This document shows, piece after piece, positions 20,940 to 32,195 of a stretch of DNA of 64,000 bases (positions within the stretch are counted from its first letter, which is position 1; the number at the start of each line of letters is the position of its first letter). The stretch lies in the NCBI RefSeq assembly GCF_029784135.1, contig NC_073744.1, positions 70,978,593-71,042,592 on the forward strand. Direction: 5' to 3'. The DNA comes from Toxorhynchites rutilus septentrionalis. Taxonomy: Eukaryota > Arthropoda > Insecta > Diptera > Culicidae. A program made the translations under genes and the position numbers. The notes beneath the pieces were generated by a model, which was given only the letters and a program-made list of their open reading frames with translations, had not been told where the DNA came from and did no database searches.

Positions 20940-21815
20940 ATCGGTGCATCCGGGTTGTCTGGATTGACGATTCACATCCGACTGAGTACATTGATGAATA
21001 TCTCCTTGCCCTTGATGACACAGATATGTGGCTGAGGAGGATTCAGCAATGTGCGTGAAGCACGGGATCTCCGATGAGGAAAATTGCTCGAAATACTATC
21101 GATGGCCAGGTCCTGATACTGTTGCTGTTGATGCTGTTCCCCGGAATAGCACCCTGGTCTCAAAGGATACTGCTGCGGGAAAGCTGATGCTGTTGGCTGG
21201 TGTGACAGAAGTGGAAATAAGCAATGTGGTGATGAGGGAAATCATCTTTCTCACTCGCCGATTGATTGAGTCGGATGTATTCATAGCTGAAACAAAATAA
21301 AATGATTAGTAAGTGAAAAGCAGAAATGAATTCCCTACTCACCAGTTGTATGATCCGGATAAAAATGCGAACATTAAAATATCATGCGATTACGTTCGCT
21401 TACCTCGCCTATTTTCATTCTACTATACAACGGAATCAGTGCATTCGGGTTCCTCCGGGGTGGTAATTCAGCTGAGCAAGTTGATAAATACCTCCTTGTC
21501 GTTGAGTTTTCGTGTCTGAAGAGGATTTTTGAATGTGCGCGAAGCACGGAACCTCTAATGGGGAAAGTTCTTCGCAATACCATACCATGGTCAAATTCTG
21601 CTGCTGCTGTTGATGCTGCAGGAAAACGGATGTTGTTGGCTGCTGTGATAGAAGTGGAAATCCGTACTGTGGTGATGGGAGAAATCATCTTTCTCACTTA
21701 CCGATTGATGGAAGCAAACAAGTCGAATGTATTCATAGCTGATAAGACAAGATAAAATAATTAATAACTAAAAAGCCGAAATATATTTCATACTCACCAG
21801 TTGTATGATCCATTT
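20940..21815 (-). pseudogene. Tandemly duplicated gene fragment, possibly PIH1-like
   Basis: Two units of about 400 bp (20940-21355 and 21425-21815) align along their length. On the minus strand each reads, after splice-like signals (ACTG then GTGAGTA; TTTCAG before CTATGAATACAT), a Gln-rich stretch and a C-terminal block: KGKEIFINVL in the right-to-left first unit and NDKEVFINLLS in the other. The pattern of a short basic loop followed by KEIFINVLS resembles the PIH1 domain of R2TP and dynein-assembly factors, but this is a weak match by eye. Different frames and stops interrupt both units. Both units are diverged, so the duplication is old. Confidence 0.35.
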
Positions 21816-22485
21816 GTTTTTGTTTGAGATGACAGTTTAGCGGAGTGGAAAAAGGAACCACCAGTGATGCCATTTGGTTTGTTTAATTATTCAGTATTTT
21901 CGACTAACGAACTACCGCGTTGACGATATTGGGGAATAGGCATGACAGTATGGATTTGCAGAAGGAATGAATACACTTTTAAAATGAAAATTATGAATGA
22001 ACATGATTTTTCCTTAATCAAATTAGTACTCTATGTAAGTGAAAATCACCATTGCCTGCAAGTGGTGAAAAAACGTCATAAAAAATATGTTTTGAGATAA
22101 TTTTATATTATAATGACAAGATTTTTTTGAGAATATCTGAACGTCTATAGAAAATAATTCAAATTAGGGTCATGACAACGTACTTTAAGTAGAAAAAATT
22201 ATGCCAAGAAAAAAATTTCATACAAATTTTAGCAAATATGAACTGATTCGGGCCGACTAATATGATAGAGAATAGTTTGCGTCATACAAACTAATGCCGT
22301 ATCCAGATGTCGATACCTTATCGTCGTCATCGTGAATAGGTAACAGCGTTACGGTCGTTGTTAGGTCGATGTTTTTTTCGACGATTGGATTGTGGGCATC
22401 TATGTCGCGAATTATTCTTTTCTACAACACCTACCGGTCGTTTTCGTTGAACATATGCTGACGGGTCGTTACGTTACGGTGTATA
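21816..22485. other. AT-rich stretch, nothing recognised
   Basis: AAAATTATGAATGAA (21967) recurs at about 3633 and, in part, near 49370, hinting at an old shared repeat, but boundaries cannot be set. Confidence 0.3.
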
Positions 22486-22487
22486 TA

Positions 22488-23089
22488 GGGGAAGGCGGGG
22501 GAAGATGGCCACTCTCTAGATTATCGACACAATCATCTATTGGGAAGTTATACTACATTATTTTAGTGTATTGCATTACCCTCAATTATGTATACTCATT
22601 TTGGCGTGTGTATAGGTGAAACGTTATGATAAAACAACAAAAATGAACTTTTCAGATACCTGGGTTAAGACGGCCACTATTGTAAGAGATGTGATTTGCC
22701 ATAAAATATATTATTTGAGCGCACGTAACTGACGAATTAATTGAGAAAATCACACTTATTGTATTGTTGGTTGCATAACTTAAGGCGCATTCATGATAAA
22801 TTTGATTTGTTTTCAGATGCCACATATAATGTTTTATTATGATAAGGGTTACGCATTAAGCACGTTATAGGTAATACAGGGAAAACTACAACTTCCACTC
22901 TCATCACACTTAATCTATAGTGTAATATCCTTGATCTGTAGTACAATTCTGCCGGAAACAATAATCCTCAATACGGCTAGAAAAAACATCCTAAAGATCG
23001 ATGCTGACATAATGAAATATTTCAATTTTGTATACATTGTGTTTGATTGTATCCCATGCTTAGGGTGGCCTTCATAACCCGTCCTCCCC
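22488..23089. mobile_element. TA-flanked MITE with GGGGAGGACGGG-type ends
   Basis: The left end GGGGAAGGCGGGGGAAGATG and the inverted right end GGGGAGGACGGGTTATGAAG are imperfect terminal repeats, each continuing with GGCCAC, and TA flanks both sides (22486-22487 and 23090-23091). It is 602 bp and non-coding. A Tc1/mariner-type origin fits the TA target. Confidence 0.6.
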
Positions 23090-23091
23090 TA

Positions 23092-24870
23092 GATGTTCCA
23101 TAACAAATGGCGCTACGTGACGTGAACGTGACGGTGTTGTTGTATGTGCATCGCACTTTACTCTGAAATGCGTATGGCTTGGTCTCCTCCTACCGATGCT
23201 ATGAAGTAGAACATTACCTACATTGGATACAACCGACTAAACACTATTTACATCTCTCAAAAAATCTGGCCGCCTGTACATAACGATCATACTTTCAATC
23301 AGCTACGAAAGCTGTGCCTTTCTTCCCTGCTAGTGCCGAATGTTTGACGCACACTGCTCCCCTACACACATATCGACAGGCTGCCATCCCATGCTGTGCT
23401 AATCATGCGGCACGCCTCCCAATAACCATGATGATAGTAAGCTCAGCGGCAGTTTGGCATTTTTCCGGGAGACGTTCCGCGCACAAGTGGTTGTTTGCTC
23501 TCTATATTCTACATGTGTAGGTGCCGCAGTCACATTTATGTCCCATCGCTATTATGTTTATCGTTATTGCAGTACAACGTAATAAGGTCGAAGACAACAA
23601 CTGTTCGAGGGAGGATAACACTCCGAACGAACGGTGGTGATGGTGATATCGTGTAAGTTATTTTTCTGCTATTTCAGCTGGTTGATGGCTGATGCTGCGT
23701 TGAGTTTTCCCGTGTCGAGTATCGTTAGTTACAGGGATTCTACCCCGAAATGGGTGCTTAACAGTGTTATCAAGCCCGGTCGAGGCACCAGGATCGTGTT
23801 TGAATGATTTCAAGCTGTGCGGTAATTGCTCGGAAGCACCAACCGGTATATTTAGTTATTTCAGCGAATCGTGCCTAACTATGTCATTCATTGCTTCCAT
23901 TTGTCAAGCGAATCTGACAACACTGGTGTCCCACCAGTCAATCCCAGCGGGTGTTGGCACATAGTGGAGCCCCTATCCGTACCGATAAATTGACTGGCTA
24001 TACGAAACAGATTATTTGGATACCTGACACGGAACCGAGCATGAAAATCCGTTGCAGCCTGCTATCTTTTCGCTGACAATGTCAACGACAGCAATCAGTA
24101 AACATTTCATACCAGAAAGTTAAATGATTATGTACGAACAATATCATAATGAGGATAGTTACGAACTTTATGTACTTTTTGTCTCGTAATCTCGTTCGCG
24201 CTGTAGATTCGTGCACAGCTAATAGAGAAGATTAACACCCGGGAAAACTTATACATTTCTCAAGAATTACGTTGGACCATCGCCTTCGTCGTCACCGCAA
24301 GGAGAGTGAAGTGACATGCCTCCATCCAGGACTCGCCTGGCCACATCCACTGAACAAAGCGAGAGCAACTTTTAATCCCTGTCGATACAAAGTTTTCCCC
24401 AGCTCCACCCTCTCCCCACTATTGACACTCGCTTCAACCTAGAGGAGCCAACATTATTGGGTGATAGTGAATTATCTTTGTTCTCTCTATGTGGGCTGGT
24501 TTCGGTTTTGGAGAGTACATGTTAGTTGGCGAAACCACACGCTGAAGACGAACAATTTCACAAAGTTTTGTCGTGCCAATGTGTGATTGATCAGGTTAGA
24601 ATGAATAGATTAGTATTGAAGTTTTCGGGAGGGGACTGTTATTCCACACGTATATTGTTAAAGTTCTAGGTTATATTTTATTGATGAAACGCGATGGTTA
24701 CAATTTTATACGGTACGTCACGTGGTTTGAATTAAAAAAAGTTTTTCGGGGTGAAGTAACACATTTATAATAGGGTAGGCCCGTATTATAAAATTATGAA
24801 ATAAAGTAGGAAATAAAAGTAATAAACATTATATTTTATTCATCGTTCATCCGAAAACTGTCATTCTACT
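23092..24870. other. Long stretch without a recognised gene
   Basis: GC content is higher at 23300-24600 and short open frames occur (23314-23520, 23764-23964), but none has a domain I recognise. It could contain introns or exons of a host gene. Nothing firm can be supported. Confidence 0.3.
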
Positions 24871-25089
24871 GATGATACGGCTCATCAGTCGGCGCACACC
24901 ATCTTTCGCCAATTCAGTGTATTCTACTCCACTGTCTTTTTGGCGCATTTTCAACGAAATTACGACAGAAGTTAAAGACATTGTCACATTGTGGTGTCAG
25001 GTTGGTTGAAGAAGGAATCAAATTAATCATGCATATTTACGAGAAAATTAACAAAACAAAACCCCGGAAATACTTGTACACTTACACAT

Positions 25090-25390
25090 TTACTTCCGTT
25101 TTACAACTTCATTCTGTACGGAATTTTGACTGCTTTCAAATGAAATCAACAGAATCATTCGTAGTAGCGTACTTTTTGAATTTAAGTCAGAAGGTGAGGT
25201 GTGCGCCGGTGCGTTGTCATGCTGTAATATTACTTTACCGTGTCTTTCCATTCCGATCTTTTTTCCAACAGTGAAAAGTTGGAATTTTTCATTTGTTGTC
25301 GGTAGTAATCTGTATTCAATGTTCATCCGGTCGCCCAATAGGCTGCGCTTACATGCCACAGTATACCACGAAGACATCCGAGCATGGAAG
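25090..25390 (-). pseudogene. mariner transposase relic
   Basis: On the minus strand the frame holds HGKVILQHDNAPAHTS, the block around the second catalytic Asp of mariner transposases, preceded by a helical region expected there. The first catalytic Asp block and the YSPDLAPSDYHLF block are missing, so it cannot cut DNA. No terminal repeats were found. It differs in sequence from the mariner at 48125. Confidence 0.65.
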
Positions 25391-25610
25391 AGGGAACATT
25401 ATGGGGTGTAGGGGTGGATAAGATCATGGATCAGTACCTCTACGCCCAAATCCTAAGAGATGTTATGATCCCACACGCCGAGTGGGAGATGCCCCTGACA
25501 TGTCAGGAGAACGATCCGAATCACACCGCCAAAACCGTATAAAAGTTGTTCCAGGATAACAAAGTCGACGTCATGGAGTGGCCAGTGCAGTCACCACGGA
25601 GAAGTCGAAA
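25384..25610 (+). pseudogene. Tc1-type transposase relic
   Basis: On the plus strand MDQYLYAQILRD, HAEWEMPL, NDPNHTAKTV and NKVDVMEWPVQSP follow the order of Tc1 transposases around the second catalytic residue. The family motif is QDNDPKHT; here it reads QENDPNHT, so the catalytic Asp is Glu. There is an in-frame stop after TAKTV and the DLNPIE block is lost. It is oriented opposite to the adjacent mariner relic. Confidence 0.7.
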
Positions 25611-25690
25611 AATAATCGATCGATTCAGTAGTTTCCAAGTCCATAAGAATCAGACAGAAATATAGAAAGACAGAAAGACAGACATCACTC

Positions 25691-25869
25691 TGTCGTGTTC
25701 GACCAACCATACGAAACCCATTTCGCTAGTGAGGAACTTATTCTGTTATACGTATAGAGAACTTGAGACGAGAATAAAATGATGAGACGTAGGTCGTTGA
25801 GAAGTAGACACCAACTAAGCAAGACGTTTGTATTTTATTCTTGAACATAATGAACATAAGAACATAACA
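25691..25869 (+). repeat. 5' LTR of G1
   Basis: Begins TGTCGTGTTCGACC and ends GAACATAACA, 179 bp. It differs from the 3' LTR by a few substitutions and by a small rearranged segment after TATTTTATTCTT. TGGCGACGTAGG, starting two bases after, is a plausible tRNA primer-binding site of the TGGCGAC type used by many gypsy elements. Confidence 0.8.
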
Positions 25870-26756
25870 GTGGCGACGTAGGAAAAAAATAATTAAAGTA
25901 AAAGTAAAAAAAATAAGTAAAAAAGAAAGAAATAGTGTGGGAAAGAAAAATTTAATTTTCATAGCAGCAGAAGGTAGCGTGCTGAATAATTTTCGGCTGT
26001 GAGTGAATTCCGATTATCATCTGCAAGGAGATAAATTTTAACTGGTGCCGTGTTTGAGCTTGATTAGCATCATAGAATCTGATGCATTCTAAAAAAAAAA
26101 TTTTAGGATGTTGTGTCCAAGATACGACCGCATTGTTGACGTAGAACTACGCTGTTATTCTATATAAGTCGCTTATTCATACCTTCGGATATTATTCTAT
26201 AATGCTGTGAAATTTAGAATTAGTAGAATAATCTCTGAAATGGTTTTTTCATTGTAGAGTTTGTTGACGATAATTGATTGATAATTCATTCTTGCCCTCG
26301 CAAAACAATACACTAGCTGATCGTAAGTCACAATTTATTCCATGTCAATGCAATGAAAATTTACCTCGAACGCTTTTCTTTTTTTTGCCTTTTTCGCAAT
26401 TGACATAGACTCGGCTAGACTCGATTATATACATGTTGCACCAGCACCATTATTCCACATCTCATAACTACATAAATATATCTTTGACACCGCATGGAAA
26501 CAACAACAATGACAACACTTGCAAGTATCAAATATCATGCTACACGTTATTTAGTATTGCCTTAAAGGAATCGCACCTCTAGGCATCGTTCGTACAACGT
26601 AAACCAAGCGCCAAACAAGCGTTCGCCATAGCATGCATACAGAGCCATACATTGGTGGCTTGAAACTACAAGGAATATAAACACTTCTCATCATTTTACG
26701 CTATTCTCAAAAGAAACGCTTCTGTTAATATTACTGGCCTCGAAAAAAGTTGTATT
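25870..26756 (+). other. G1 leader, proximal part, plus unassigned DNA
   Basis: A-rich leader follows the primer site to about 26090. A lone GACGTAGAACTACGCT motif sits at 26138. The rest is AT-rich and may be part of an insertion whose edges are unclear. Confidence 0.35.
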
Positions 26757-28346
26757 TTGACGTAGGACTACGTCTTTCATTTCTATACCGGGGTGTAAAA
26801 TCAAAGTTTCGAAACCGAAAGCGTTACGCCGGAGACCGAGATTTTGAGCGTTAATAGCTCCTGAACAACTGAACGAAATGGTATGATAAACACTTCATTC
26901 GAAAGATAGAATGTCTACGCGTTATATACTTGTTACTTTTTGATCCAAAAACTTGTTTCAATAGTCTTAAAATTGTTCTCAAAACAGGCTATTGAAATCA
27001 CCAATCGGTATATAAGCGAGCGCCGCTCGGAAATCCACTCAGTTCTAATCGAACAGCGATTGGAGCATGTTGTCACTGTTGTGGTGAAGCTCTTCGTATC
27101 ATGAAAGCGCGGATGAACGGTGTCACCAAGAGCCTGTTTGTGCACCTTAGGCCAGAAGGGAATCCATCAGGAGGAGAGTGATGCCACAAACGGTTCCCCG
27201 GGAAGACATCGCTAGACACACATACACGCGCGGAATTCTTTCCATTTGGATGCCATTCAGCATCGAGAAAGTTCCAGAAAGATCTAATCATTTCTGGAAA
27301 ATAATCTGCCAGTTCCTCTGGGAATTTAAAAATACATTCATGTGAAAGAGTTTATTTTAATGTTTTTTAACCATGTAACACAGCGATCAAATACATTTGA
27401 TTTTGTAATTTTTCAACCAAGTGTAATTAGCAGGAAAGCTTCTGAAGATTATTCTTCCCCATCAGTAGAATATTTCCGTATCCAATATTGTATGCGCACG
27501 CAATCGATTATTGCTCAGTCGCCGAAAGTTTCGAGATCAGAGAGTTCATTCCCCTCTAGTTTGCCTTCCAAATTGCCATCGTAAACCACACCTTCTCTCG
27601 ATTCAATCACACACAAAAAGCATACTTAAGCGATATTCTGGTGCTGAGACGCATTCATTTTTCGTGAGGACATCGACAAGACAACATCGTTGCCTAACGT
27701 GCTGGAGGAGGTGGACGGCGAAGGATCGACACATACACGCGCAGAATTCTTTCCGTTTGGATGCCATTCAGCATCGAGAAAGTTCCGGAAAGATCTAATC
27801 ATTGCTGGAAAATAATCTGCCAGTTCCTCTGGGAATTTAAAAATACATTCACGTGAAAGAGTTTATTTTGATGTTTTCTATCCATGTAACACTGTGACCA
27901 AATATTTTTCAATCAAGTGCTATTAACAGGTGGTTATCGAGTAAGTATTAACCACTGGTGGGCTTCCAGTATCGAGGAAAATGTGGAAATATCTAATCGT
28001 TGCGGGAAAATAATCTGCCAGTTCCCCTTGGAATTAATTACATTCAAACGAAAGAGTTTATTTTAATGTTTTCTATCCATAAAATATCCATATAATACAT
28101 TTGGTTTTGTGATTTGTCAACCAAGTGCAGTTAGCAGGAAAGCTTCTGAAGATTATTCTTCAGAACAAGGTTTTTCGTATCCTATATTGGATGCATAAAA
28201 CCTTGTGCCTCCAACGCTCTCGTTTTCGAAGTCCCCCAAATATTCATTTATTCATTCATTCAGAATGGATTTTGATTCAACTTCAAACAAATGATCTCTA
28301 AATCAACGATAGTCCTACGTCACCCTTGCGGTTATACCATAGATAT
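26757..28346. mobile_element. Element D: sister of element B, inverted
   Basis: The left end TTTTGACGTAGGACTACGTC (26755-26774) and promoter segment (to 27070) face the same way as in the palindrome. The repeated core follows, with the non-repeated piece shared with B at 27485-27730. The right end has GTCCTACGTCACCC and the hairpin GGTTATA/TATAACC (28330-28350). Content and order match B in reverse. It sits in the G1 leader. Confidence 0.65.
26759..27070 (+). promoter_or_regulatory. Shared core-promoter segment in element D
   Basis: TATATAAGCGAG (TATATAA at 27009-27015) lies 30 bp before the initiator CTCAGTT (TCAGTT at 27039), the most canonical copy of the family. Transcription would go into element D. 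A short frame downstream (MKARMNGVTKSLFVHL, from about 27100) matches that in B with two substitutions. Confidence 0.5.
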
Positions 28347-28539
28347 AACCCACTTCCTGTTTTTTTCTCATGCTCGAGAGAAGCGAAGCTATCACCCTTA
28401 GTGGAGGAAGTTTTGCTACTGGCAAGCGAAACCACATACAAAATTCCAGAACGACATTTACTTTCTCGGTGACTAAACAAGCAAAATAAACTCTTTTTGT
28501 TAATAACAACCTCGAAAACAGTAGCAATGCTTCATAGCG

Positions 28540-29049
28540 CTAATGCAATCCTAGCTGAAGGCAGTTTTGCAACTGGCACGCGATCCCAAATAACTTATAA
28601 CATTCCAGTAAGACATTCAAGATGCTTTGTATTTCCCAAATATTTTTTTGACGCACAACCTTATGATGACGGAAAACAAACAATGTTAACTGCTTGGAAA
28701 AAGACTGAATTATGCCACACAGCTTGTACTCTGCTGTAACACCCATTGATGCGAATTCGCTGATGAGTTTGTCAAGAACGACCGCCTTCACCACCAGCGG
28801 GGGGAGCTTGATTTTGGTTGCTGACTGGGTAACGGCGTTTACACTTTCGACCGACGCGCCGAAATCGCCTACTTCGCTGTTGTGCGATGCGGTGTCACAC
28901 TCGCGAAGACTCGGTTCAGTGCGAGCGCTTTTCACTGCACCAACATCGCGTGCATCATTGGATGACGCTTGCCTCGAAATATTATTGCCCCTGGCAATGC
29001 GTTCGTTTTTTGCGGGGCTCGAGCCTGCCTTCCTTTTCTTCTTACTCAT
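28540..29049 (-). pseudogene. Jockey-type non-LTR ORF1, truncated
   Basis: The minus-strand frame starts MSKKKRKAGSSPAKN, a basic Ser/Lys-rich N-terminus, and includes KLPPLVVKAVVLDKL, a motif near the start of the RNA-binding part of Jockey-family ORF1 proteins (for example Juan of Aedes). The frame is 169 codons. After about residue 110 it no longer resembles the family, and the zinc knuckles are missing. Upstream (29050-29230 in reverse) is a leader that begins near CATTCGGCATCGG, an initiator-like start typical of these elements. The 3' two thirds, with endonuclease and RT, are absent, the opposite of ordinary 5' truncation. Confidence 0.6.
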
Positions 29050-29593
29050 CTTACACTACGCGAAGCGTCCAATTTATGACGCGGAAAGAAAACCAAACGA
29101 CGATATCCAAGTTGGATTACCACTGGTGGGGTCCAATCTTAGATCGAAGCGCAACGAAAGCAAAGTGAACTGGATTGCTCAACAGTCCGATGCCGAATGA
29201 AAGTTTGCCTCAGCGAGATCCACTGTTTATACTCTAGACAAGTATTCCCCTTCATTCTTCTACTTTTCGTTTGTTCATGGGGACTTTGAATTCTACGATT
29301 TCCCCTCCGTTGGTCGTCCACAAGTTGCTCGTTATTGACAGGTCTGTTCGGGAAAGCACACAAATGGACAGAACAAATGTATGGGAAAATGGAAACGCCT
29401 CAAGTTTTCATGAATTTTCACCATTTACAAACCAGGGGATTCTAATGTATAGCATATTAAACAAATCTTACGGAATTTCCGATTCGTTTAGTATGTGAAT
29501 CGCCAAAATCCGTTCGCGGCAAAAATAGTTATTAACGTTAACTTTATTTCATAAAAACGTGACCTGTTTTCTGATTTGGCAACCTTAATGAAA

Positions 29594-29609
29594 GACGTAG
29601 TTCTACGTC
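29594..29609. repeat. Isolated type I GACGTAG end
   Basis: GACGTAGTTCTACGTC preceded by AATGAAA. It faces the end at 26759, so an older composite element could run from 26757 to 29611 with D's second end inside it. Confidence 0.4.
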
Positions 29610-29664
29610 AAAAAATAGTGATTTTTGTAATCGACCAATTTTGAACAGTGACTATTATCGACAC

Positions 29665-29808
29665 AAGGTGTGACTAGAGAAGTTAGCCATTGTGGTACTT
29701 TCGTTTTTCAGAATTCGCCATCTCATAATTCCAAACAAGGTGTGACTAGAGAAGTTAGCCATTGTGGTACTTTCGTATTTCAGAATTCGCCATCTCATAA
29801 TTCCAAAC
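29665..29808 (+). repeat. 72-bp tandem duplication in the G1 leader
   Basis: Two 72-bp units (29665-29736 and 29737-29808) differ at two positions visible by eye (TTTTT/TATTT near the middle and the last base). Because 72 is a multiple of three, an open frame (29670-29915) repeats 24 residues twice. It lies upstream of the gag start and may be noncoding leader. Confidence 0.8.
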
Positions 29809-30289
29809 CATTGTCTAACAATATTGGCAAGCTGTTTGGTGGAGTTATTGACCTGGAATCTACTTTGTATAAGAGCAGAGACAAAATCGGTCTTAGATTT
29901 GCAGCTGTATATTAGTGAGCAATAGAAACTAGAGAGTGAGTTACAGTTTGCGGGTTCTAGACATCTGATGAAGGTGCTGGTAGCGGTGAGAATTGCTGGT
30001 TAGCGTGAGTGACAGGAGAGCATATTGAAATCGGTGAGTTACGGTGAGTCGTTGATCGAGTGAGAGTGGAAGCCAAGCGGAGAGGCCGACACTGAAATCA
30101 AGGAATTCAAGGTCAAGTGACATCAACAATTGAACGTCTAGACTATTGTCTAGACTAGACAACACAACTGGAAGTATAAAACAAAACAAAAAAAACAACC
30201 TCGCTGGTAATAGCTACTACTGAATCAGCATTGGTGTGTAGCTACGTGAAGTTAGCGAAGAGGTTGTTGTTGCCATCTGACTTTCAAAC

Positions 30290-31066
30290 ATGTCTTCTAT
30301 GATTGGAACGATGGACCATTATGTCCGTGGCTCTAGTTTCAGTGAGTATATGGAACGTATGGATATATTGTTCGTTTTGAATAATATTTCGGAGAGCAAC
30401 AAAAAGAATCTTTTTATAACCTTGAGTGGACCTGTCATTTTCGAAGAAGTGAAGCTCATTTTTCCTGGTTCTACTATTACGTCAATTGATTACGCCGATA
30501 TGATAAACAAATTGAAAGAGCGTTTAGATAAAACAAAGTCAAATATGATGTGCAGACATAAGTTTAATGCTCGTGTACAAGGGATAGATGCACCAGCGGA
30601 AAATTATGTGTTGGGTCTTAAATTGTTAGCAAGCCAATGTGGATTCGGTGCTCATAAGGACGAGGCAATTAAAGACAAGATTGTTTTTTAATTGAGAGAT
30701 GAAGAGTTGAAACATAAGCTATTGATGAAGGATAATATGACTCTAGAAAAAGTAGAAGAATTGGTTGTCCGGACCGAGTTGGCCAAGCTAAGGGCAAAGG
30801 AAGTTAATGAACGGGAAGAAGAGCATAGAAGTGTAAACTCTGTGAGATACCGTTTAGGAGCAAGGGTTCAGCAGGAACATAATAACAATCACAGAGCTGG
30901 TCCGAGCAGATATAGTAGGCATTCGAGATGGAAAATGAAAGGTGGGAAGATTTTTAAATCTGTGACGTCACAGATTTTGTTTATGCATGTTACTTTTCTT
31001 GTAATAGTCCACTGCATAGGAAAAGTGTTGTTATTACAAGTAAAAATAAGCAGACGAAATGAATGA
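30290..31066 (+). pseudogene. G1 gag, N-terminal part with an internal stop
   Basis: Starts at ATG 30290 after a leader. Residues 1-133 form a helical gypsy-type capsid segment (SSFSEYMERMDILFVLNNI, FPGSTITSIDYADM). A single TAA at about 30689 interrupts it, and the same frame continues (RDEELKHKLL, EKVEELVVRTE). A basic region (HNNNHRAGPSRYSRHS) follows and the frame then loses identity near 30930, where foreign DNA begins. The zinc knuckle is beyond, at 32300. Gag coats the RNA and forms the virus-like particle. Confidence 0.65.
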
Positions 31067-31069
31067 ACA

Positions 31070-31805
31070 ATTTTTTCCTTAAAAACAATGTTAGCGTTCA
31101 AAATCATAAAAGCCCAACTGACAATTTAGCAGAAACTGAAATTTCAGTATTATTGAGGTATTGTAAACATAATTTCAATTCAATTTTTCTTCTCGTTCGT
31201 CGACCAAAAACGTAAATGAACAAAGTCAGAGTCACATTATTTTTTGTTCCTTTAACGGAGAATCATTCAACAGTGGATGGGAAAAAAGGTTGCAAGTTTT
31301 TTCACGTAAAATTCACTTGAAAAATAAATTTAATTGACTCCGTACGAACTAGATTGAGACGAAAAGTTTTCCGCTTGTGTCTTAGTTTTAGACGAATGAA
31401 GTGTTCAACACCCTAATTGTGAAAAAAAGTAATTACAATTGCTGACAAGAGATAAACTTCCATGAAGTTGCTCTAAAATCCAAACGTAGTAGACATTAGA
31501 ATACTATTTCTGATATAAGAAGAAATCAAAGAAAAAAATAAACATTTTAGTTTGTGACATGTTCTGTTTCTTTTATAATGCGAAAAATATATTTTGGAAA
31601 TATGTAATTAGTTTCTATATATTCTCTTTCAAATTTATTCGCTGACACACTCAATGTTGTAACATTTGAGTAACTGACTGGTATGCCTGATATGTGAACT
31701 TCCAATCTTCCAGGCTACTAATACAATCAAAGTTCAACACAACCAAAACTCGTGAATCTTCCCATCTTCTATTCTTCATCTCGGTAGGCATTACCGTAGT
31801 CGTAG
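31070..31805. other. Inserted AT-rich DNA within G1 gag
   Basis: Gag ends near 30930 and resumes at about 32170-32196. This 870-bp stretch plus the MITE has no coding. Insertion edges are not clear; AAATC on the left against GAATC on the right is suggestive but inexact. Confidence 0.35.
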
Positions 31806-32155
31806 CCAAGGCGCTTGTATAAATGTATAACAGGTGAAGCAATATCATCACTTCATTAAGAAGGGGATTACGATTTGTGGAGCGGGGGTTGTTTGTTTTG
31901 TTATTACTAGGATACGCCATTTTCACATTTTCACATGCGAGAGTAGTGGATGAGAATGAAATTCTACAAAATCACCCCTTCTTTTCCACATAAATTCGCG
32001 AAAGCCGAACATAGTAGGCATCGTTCGAATAAGCGCCGTGGCAGTTTGTAGAGAGCCGCCGGCAGCTGTTTGTAAACAATACCGACAGCAATTCCAATAT
32101 GGCTGAAAGTGCATTTCATATGATTGTTCACCTGGTATATATAGAGGCGCCTTGG
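31806..32155. mobile_element. CCAAGGCGCC-end MITE, second copy
   Basis: The ends CCAAGGCGCTTGTATAAATG and, inverted, CCAAGGCGCCTCTATATATA are flanked by TCGTAG on both sides (31800-31805 and 32156-32161). It is 350 bp with no gene. The ends match the MITE at 4193-4450, which has a 6-bp TTATGA duplication. Confidence 0.75.
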
Positions 32156-32195
32156 TCGTAGCAGGTCACCAAAAAGAGAACGAGGACAATTCACT

